A DNA stretch of 64,000 nt from contig JAJKFJ010021883.1 in assembly GCA_027382625.1 (NCBI GenBank), positions 1-64,000 on the forward strand. The letters run 5' to 3'. The notes beneath the pieces are model-generated. The model saw nothing but the letters and a program-made list of their open reading frames with translations, was not told the DNA's origin and did not search any database. The position numbers were made by a program, and so were the translations under genes. Shown one piece after another: positions 58,701-64,000 of this stretch; positions within the stretch are counted from its first letter, which is position 1; each line of letters begins with the position of its first letter. Origin of the DNA: Tetmemena sp. SeJ-2015 (Eukaryota > Ciliophora > Spirotrichea > Sporadotrichida > Oxytrichidae).

Positions 58701-58886
58701 TTGATTGAAGAGGTTAAAATACTCAATTGGGTTTTGAGGAGTCTAGGTAAACTACATCTAGTTCGAGGAATGACCCATTTAACTAGATGGCATAAGACCT
58801 TAATAAGGACTCACTCCTGAGCCAATTTATTGCTACACAGGCATTGCTTAGATCAAATTAGGAGCTTGATATTGATGATAGTTCAT
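55800..58886 (-). CDS. pcf11: Pcf11-type mRNA 3'-end cleavage factor
   Basis: Family signature from N to C. A CTD-interaction domain (about 58000-58760) reads NYAKFCHGRFSPQLVLALVE, then YKLLYIYILDSILKNVQGEY and RQLLKMFKTWDIFFSA. A Gly/Met/Gln-rich middle (MGYGQGMDQMMGGMAQGSM) follows. A C2H2-like finger reads CAICGMRFIRNQIFKKHLDM then HFSKNN, and a second zinc site starts CYICKDNFDVTFDHDEEAWY, the paired Pcf11 C-terminal fingers. Several GT-AG introns are clear (for example between GLSDY and ETRLMTDED, between VEKINQ and VQYKLL). Pcf11 binds the phosphorylated RNA polymerase II CTD and couples 3' cleavage to termination. ATG 58886 (MNYHQYQAPNLIQA) is the likely start, but the same frame stays open upstream. 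A frame mismatch near 56400-56440 is unresolved. Confidence 0.85.
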
Positions 58887-58889
58887 TTT

Positions 58890-61340
58890 TTCGTTCTAAT
58901 TATGAGAAGGGGAACTAATGTTGGTACTCTTTTTGTCCGGTTTAGAGGGTTTAAGTTGCTCTATTTATGATAATTATTAATTATTAACTCTCTAATCACT
59001 TTATTAAGATCTTTGTTTGTTGGAAATAGAATATCTTTCACTTTCTTTTCCATGATCGCTTTCTCTTTAAGATTTTCTTTGCTATCCTTTCTATTAAGCT
59101 GCTATTTAACTATTGTACTTGGTAGATTAACTTGATCTACTGGAGTTTCTTTCTTTACTAGAAGAAAACTCTTTATCATTAGATTTCAATTACTCAGTAA
59201 TGATTGCATTGCTTTCTCTATGTGACTACTTGCGATCTCTCTAACTTTTAAGAGCTTCTATCTAGCTTAGCTTCTCTAGTATTTATTTCTCAATTTGTTA
59301 ATCTCGCTTATTTGAAAGTTAATCTGCTTCTTTCGGCCTCAGCTGTTCACTCTTAGAGTTTTAGGTATCAATAGCACCTTTCATTTCATCTCTAGATAAT
59401 GATCTAGGATTTGCATGGCTCTCCTATTTCGATTGATTTTTCATGGTTGCACTTGCCGCCTCATTTAAAGATTTAAGGTGTAACGATATTCTATCATTAC
59501 AATTTTAATGCGCCATTAATCTCTGAGACATCGAAGTTTAAACTTAGAGTTGCTTGCTAGAAGAGGGTACCTGCATACTTTATTCGAAAAGGCTGAGAGC
59601 TTAGGTCATAAATTAATGAAGTTAATTAGTAGGATATAAGTTAATGGAAATTGGGTTAAAAGTTAGAGGCTAACGCAAATATTCACGTCATACTTAAATA
59701 TTCAAACTCGGCTATTCTCCTGTACTCCCTCACATCAATTTTAGAGTTAATTCACAGTTAGATTAATTTTCTCTGCCTCCTTTATGTTTTGCTGGCTGGT
59801 CTAGCTCTAAGTCTACTTTATATTGTTCTACCTTGTTTCAAATCTCTTTTTAGAGATGTCCGTTATTAAATCCTTGATCTTTCCGTAATCGTTACATTCA
59901 AGCTCTAGTTTATTCTCCCGAAGTGTTTCCGAGAGATTATAGGCGACTATGAAATGCTTCCTTCCATTTGAAGAGTTTAACTTCTGCCTAAATAGATTCA
60001 TCTCAGCAAGAGAATGAAGGTGCTTCTCTTTAAATGGAGCTTTCATATATTTCTCTTGGATTTAGTTTGTCTGCATTCCTTCATCTTGATTTAAGAAAGG
60101 CAGTGTTGAAGCTGTCAAACCCTTGTAGTAAATATTGTCTGCTTTATTTTGATAAGATTTCTCATCTGATTATGTGAGTATGTGTTCTTGGTATGCCTTA
60201 GTTACCTTAAGTGGCGATCTTTTTCTTTTCGTTGATTAAGTATTTAATTCTGCATGAATTGAAGTGAGATGCATTTTGGATAGTTGCTCTTGCTCATTTT
60301 AAATCCCAATTGATTTATCTCTGAAAGAGTTCTGATTTATTTTGACTACCTATAAGGTCTTGAAGCTGCTCATATTTTTAGTCTTGTTTTGAACTCCTGA
60401 TAAAAACGATCCTTTAACAAAAGTCTTCTATTATGGTAATAATTTAATTTGAGAATCAATAATTTAAAAATGAAGGTATTTTATGAAAAATAGGCTTTTA
60501 TGTTTAGATAATGCCTTGCACAATTTTGTTTGTAATTTTCTTAGTAAAAAAGATGTCTTTATCATATATATTTATCTTAAACATCATCTTCTTTAGTTTT
60601 AATAGAACTAATATAGAAATATAATTTAACTTAATCCGATTGTAATTACTTTATAATCAATTAAGCTCGCCCTTTCATTTGAAGTTTTATTGTTACTTTT
60701 GAGCTGCACCTAGCTATGACTATTCTCTAAATGCTATCTCTTGAAATCAATATCGTAATCAACATCGGCTTGTAGATACTCTTAACTCAAGATGTAATCC
60801 TAATTTTAAAGAAGTCTACTCACTGTCCTTTTTTGTCTTTCTAGCTCAATCTTAGTCTACTCCACTGACCTTTTTATACTTATATGTGGAAGTCTCAAGT
60901 CCTTTTAAGTCTAGCTTTTGAAAAGCCCTTGAAAGCTATTTTACCCAAAGGAGTTTTTAGAAGGAGACTAAATGAAAAAATCCTACTGCTGATTTGGATC
61001 ATCCTTAGGCATGAAAACTGATGTGAAATTCACAGGATTCTAGACTTGGTACTTAATGTTTGGCGATTATTTAATCCCTGTCTTTCTCCTAATTTCGTTT
61101 TTGGCATTCGTATTTTGCTGACGTATTTCCTTTTACGGAGAGGTCTTTTGATTCTCGAGATTCTCTTACTACCTGTACATCAAAAGCTTTTACTTAAGCT
61201 CATCATAATCACCGTCTAGGCTATCTTGGTTAAGTTAATTTCCCTCTATAAACTCCTTAGCTCTCATTTCATTCTGTGGATTGCTTAAAAATATGGCAAG
61301 TTCTAGAAAATTCTAATGTTGAAATAGTAAATAATAAATA
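58890..61340 (-). CDS. Gln/Lys/Ser-rich protein, in frame with Pcf11
   Basis: Segments of natural, Gln-rich sequence in the Q-code: MRAKEFIEGNQLNQDSLDGD (61280), NPVNFTSVFMPKDDPNQQQD, KRSVEQTKIELERQKRTVSR (60880), MSSFKTLQVVKINQNSFRD (60373), GRKHFIVAYNLSETLRENKL (59950) and a Ser/Arg/Gln-rich stretch (59400 down to 58890) that runs without TGA straight into the Pcf11 start. Joins near 60540-60660 and 59530-59720 are missing. No domain recognised. It is either a separate disordered protein or an unusually long N-terminal extension of Pcf11. Confidence 0.5.
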
Positions 61341-61513
61341 AGAGTGTGCAAAGGTTTCTGCTTGCGTAGATGATTGGTATTAAAATGAGGAAGTAGTAAA
61401 TATCTTAGTTGAAAAATGAAGTAAAGCCAGAATCTATTTCTCTAATATCAAAGCACTTTCTCTTAATTGATCTTCTCTCATGAATTTTAACGTTCATGAG
61501 ATCACTCGTATTC

Positions 61514-62275
61514 TCAAACAATGTTGTTGTAGATGCTGCTGTGAATTTGAGTCTTCACTTAGTCAATTTGAGCCATGGCATCGATGGACTTAAGGATGTT
61601 CTTCTGTCTGTAGTAATCGAGAATTGGGGCGGTTTGACCGTGGTAAGCGGACATTCTCTTTCTTAAGATCTCAGCGTTGTCATCCTTGCGCTGAATGAGG
61701 GGCTCTCCAGTAACATCATCAATGCCATCAACCTTGGGAGGGTTGAACTTGACGTGATAGGATCTGCCTGAGGCCAAGTGCACTCTTCTGCCCTCGACTC
61801 TCTCAACCAAGATGTCGTCATTAACCTTGAACTCGAGCACTCTATCAATCTTCTTTTGCTTTTGAGCCAACATGCCATCGAGTTTCTCTGCTTGCACTGC
61901 GGTTCTTGGGAACCATCGAGCAAGAGTCCTCTCTCGCACTCTGGCTGCTTCATGGCCTCATCGATAAGTCCAATCACGATTTCATCTGAAACAAGTTCAC
62001 CTTTGTCCATGATGGACTTGGCTTGCTTTCCGAGTTCGGTGCCGGCGGCAACAGCGTCTCTGAGCATATCACCTGTTGCTAAGTGGCAGAGGCAGAGATC
62101 ATCCTTGATCACTGGGGCTTGAGTTCCCTTTCCTGAGCCTGGGGGTCCAATCAAAACGATGTTGAGAGCAGGCTTGTTGAGGCACTCTTTAAATCAAAAA
62201 ATACTTAGCAACCTCTTGTCTTCTTCTCACTTCGAGTAGGAGATCCTCAAGTCTGAAGTTTCTAAGGTTGGACAT
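61514..62275 (-). CDS. Adenylate kinase, with a one-base frame break
   Basis: ATG 62275 ([20 protein letters not shown]); a 16 bp IES at 62189 then gives [20 protein letters not shown] and P-loop [32 protein letters not shown] (AMP-binding) and [17 protein letters not shown] follow. The next residues should be FPRT (the DGFPRT nucleotide motif), but the germline reads gatggttcccaag, one base short, shifting the frame at about 61911. The second frame continues [20 protein letters not shown], then [20 protein letters not shown] to TGA 61514 after two further Gln codons. The enzyme interconverts ATP+AMP and 2 ADP. About 235-250 residues fits a normal long-type adenylate kinase. The break may be a sequencing error or a true germline lesion. 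Confidence 0.88.
62189..62204 (-). other. Candidate IES, 16 bp, pointer TAA (minus strand)
   Basis: TTA at 62189-62191 and 62205-62207 on the plus strand. Removal joins RRRQEVAK to [16 protein letters not shown]. The shortest candidate; an 18 bp GT-AG reading puts the P-loop out of frame. Confidence 0.55.
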
Positions 62276-62336
62276 TTAATGGATGTTGTTGTTTAAGGCT
62301 ATTAAATTATAATTGGGATAAGCGAAGGAAAGATAT

Positions 62337-64000
62337 TCACAATTCCGTGATTAAAGCTAATAATTCCTCACCAAGATAATATACTTAATGGCATTCATTC
62401 TGTGGTGATTAATTATTTTGAATACCGTTTCCATTCTTTTAGAAAGATTCTGAGGATCTTCTGAGATAATTCAGGTCATCATCAAATTCCTCGTCTTCTT
62501 AGTTTTCAAGCTTCACTATGCCTTGACTTTTCTTATGAAAGCCTGATTTAACTTTAATGTTGGAATCAAGTGTGCTATCATCATATTTCTTCTCAAATAC
62601 TTCTAAGTGGATCCCTAATTATCTATAAGGTGCTGATTTCTTTAATAAAATTTTGTAATTTTTACAGGGTCTTAATAAATTATACTTTAGTTACTTTTAT
62701 AATCATTTGGAGAAAATATTTATAAATGGCGAATGGCTTTGCCTTTATTTTATTTAACTTTAATTACAATTTTATACCAAAATATGCATCTTTAAGAAGA
62801 ATTAATTCTTTCATTTTGCTCTAAGAACACTTATATTTCTTAATTATCTTCCTCGTGCTCTTAGAATCCTTAAGTTGAGACTACTTCTGTGTGGTGTCCA
62901 AGCTTCGAATGCATCTATGATTTTGAACTATTCTAGTCCTCTTCAGCTGATTGCTCTTCATATTAGAGCTTTTAGGAATTTTTGATGATTTAGTTTCTTA
63001 GGCTTATTAAGTGGATAAATTGTCTAATCCATCATTTATCTTGCTGCCTGCATTATTGTGATTCACAATACTCACTCTGAATTGAGTTGAAGAAGAGGCC
63101 AATAAATTCCCATCCCTACCCTCTTCTATACTTTATCTCCCACTTTCTCCCTCCCTATTGCTATTTTCTATAGATCTTACAGGCTCTACTGAAGTAGAAT
63201 GCTACTTAATAGGAACTTCTTTTCCCTAGTATTCATGAGGCAGTTTTACCAATCTCAGCTATTATTGTTCTTATGGCTTGTTTAAAGGATTTTATTTGCT
63301 TAATCTCAATGGATTATTATACTAAGTAGCTTAATAAGTTTATCCCTGTAAGTTTGCATAAAAATATAGGGAAGTTATGATGGGAAGAAGGAACGAGGTG
63401 AAGTGGAATTTGCAATAAGCTCTAAGGGGGCTGAAACATCAAGAATTTTCCAGCATGCGTTTCATAGTTTCTATCTACTACGTGACCAAAGTCTCCTCCA
63501 CTTATACCCACAAAAGCTGCATTATAGATGGTATTATCGAATTCTTATCTCTGAAAATTTAGATTGGAATTGTTGTATGATCCCAACTATTAAGAATAGT
63601 TTTCAATTGAGTAATGGGACTGCATTTAAGTAAAATACTCTTGCTATCTAGAGACATCTATGTCTTCCCCTTGGTTGATATTTTTCTAAGATTTAACTTT
63701 CAATCAAAACTATAATTTACTTTGGTTAAGCTGCTGCCTCTGGGTTGATTATATTTCTTCACAACGAAATTTTTTAGCAAAGTAGATTCTACTGCCCTTC
63801 TTCCCATTCCTTAAAGATTTTTCCCTTTTCTATGTGACGACACTCTTTGACTAGGCTTCTGGCTGTGCGTATGTTGCGATTTTTTCACTGTTGTTGATAC
63901 TCTGAAATTAAGAAGGGAAATAAGTTGGCTTGATTTGAGGGAGTGCCTTTTGTTTTTCGCTCGACATTAATGAGTGTCTTTAGCTGCTTGATGTCTGATT
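62337..64000 (-). CDS. Lys/Ser/Gln-rich protein, partial at window end
   Basis: Coding-like segments in the Q-code continue to the window edge: STVKKSQHTHSQKPSQRVSS (63890), VVKKYNQPRGSSLTKVNYSF (63760), VNHNNAGSKINDGLDNLSTQ (63060), TRIVQNHRCIRSLDTTQKQ (62920) and IHLEVFEKKYDDSTLDSNIK then DDDLNYLRRSSESFQ to TGA 62337. Basic and Ser-rich, probably disordered; joins between segments not resolved. No family recognised; the N terminus lies beyond 64000. Confidence 0.5.

Noticed and set aside
1..64000. Standard genetic code, or TGA as an amino acid
   Set aside because: Conserved domains contain in-frame TAA/TAG where Gln is tolerated, and all recoverable genes end at TGA; TGA within conserved blocks appears only where an IES is inferred.
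1..64000. CRISPR arrays, bacterial operons, prophage
   Set aside because: No spaced repeat arrays, no ribosome-binding sites, eukaryotic introns and domains throughout.

Overview
The window is germline (micronuclear) DNA of a ciliate, most likely a spirotrich of the oxytrichid type. Three lines of evidence support this. First, every recognisable gene reads through TAA and TAG as Gln and ends at TGA. Second, coding regions are broken by short AT-rich segments flanked by 2-9 bp direct repeats, and removing one repeat plus the segment restores the reading frame and known protein motifs. That is the signature of internal eliminated sequences (IESs) with pointers between macronuclear-destined segments (MDSs). 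Third, a 17 bp (G4T4)2G tract next to ATT at 184-203 matches the known terminus of TBE-type germline transposons. Ordinary GT-AG introns also occur, so breaks in a reading frame have two separate causes. About 27 IESs could be placed from the sequence alone, with lengths from 16 to 359 bp.

Layout. 1-2.85 kb: transposon end and AT-rich germline DNA. 2.9-7.5 kb (+): RING-H2 membrane protein with three IESs in 430 bp. 7.7-9.1 kb (-): acyl-CoA-synthetase-like protein. 9.4-11.5 kb (-): Thr/Gln-rich coiled-coil protein with a C-terminal membrane segment. 11.8-14.3 kb (-): PH-domain AGC kinase. 14.4-16.05 kb (-): ubiquitin-like plus ankyrin protein. 16.14-16.74 kb: GC-rich non-coding insertion. 16.9-17.7 kb (-): protein with repeated GRDxYI motifs. 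17.77-19.24 kb: 1.47 kb near-perfect palindrome. 19.3-20.8 kb (+): NBR1-like protein. 20.9-21.96 kb (-): unknown helical protein. 22.2-22.7 kb (+): chagasin-like protein. 23-26.1 kb: poorly recognised genes. 26.2-29.3 kb (-), 32.2-33.8 kb (+) and 36.5-38.1 kb (+): three FCP/SCP-type CTD phosphatases. 38.6-39.7 kb (-): P-loop RecA-like ATPase. 39.95-44.29 kb (-): condensin SMC4. 44.93-50.54 kb (-): condensin CAP-D2. 50.5-55 kb: repeat-bearing germline DNA. 55.0-55.5 kb (+): mitochondrial uL23. 55.8-61.3 kb (-): Pcf11 and a Gln/Lys/Ser-rich region upstream in the same frame. 61.5-62.3 kb (-): adenylate kinase. 62.3 kb to the window end (-): Lys/Ser/Gln-rich protein.

There are no operons. Functional themes that recur are chromosome condensation (SMC4 and CAP-D2 side by side), RNA polymerase II CTD biology (three CTD-type phosphatases and the CTD-binding factor Pcf11), and ubiquitin/autophagy (RING, ubiquitin-like and PB1-FW proteins). 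All genes whose order I could follow have their MDSs in linear order; I found no proven scrambled gene. The most notable feature is the IES architecture itself, best seen in the tandem phosphatase paralogs, where the same protein positions are interrupted in one copy and intact in the other.
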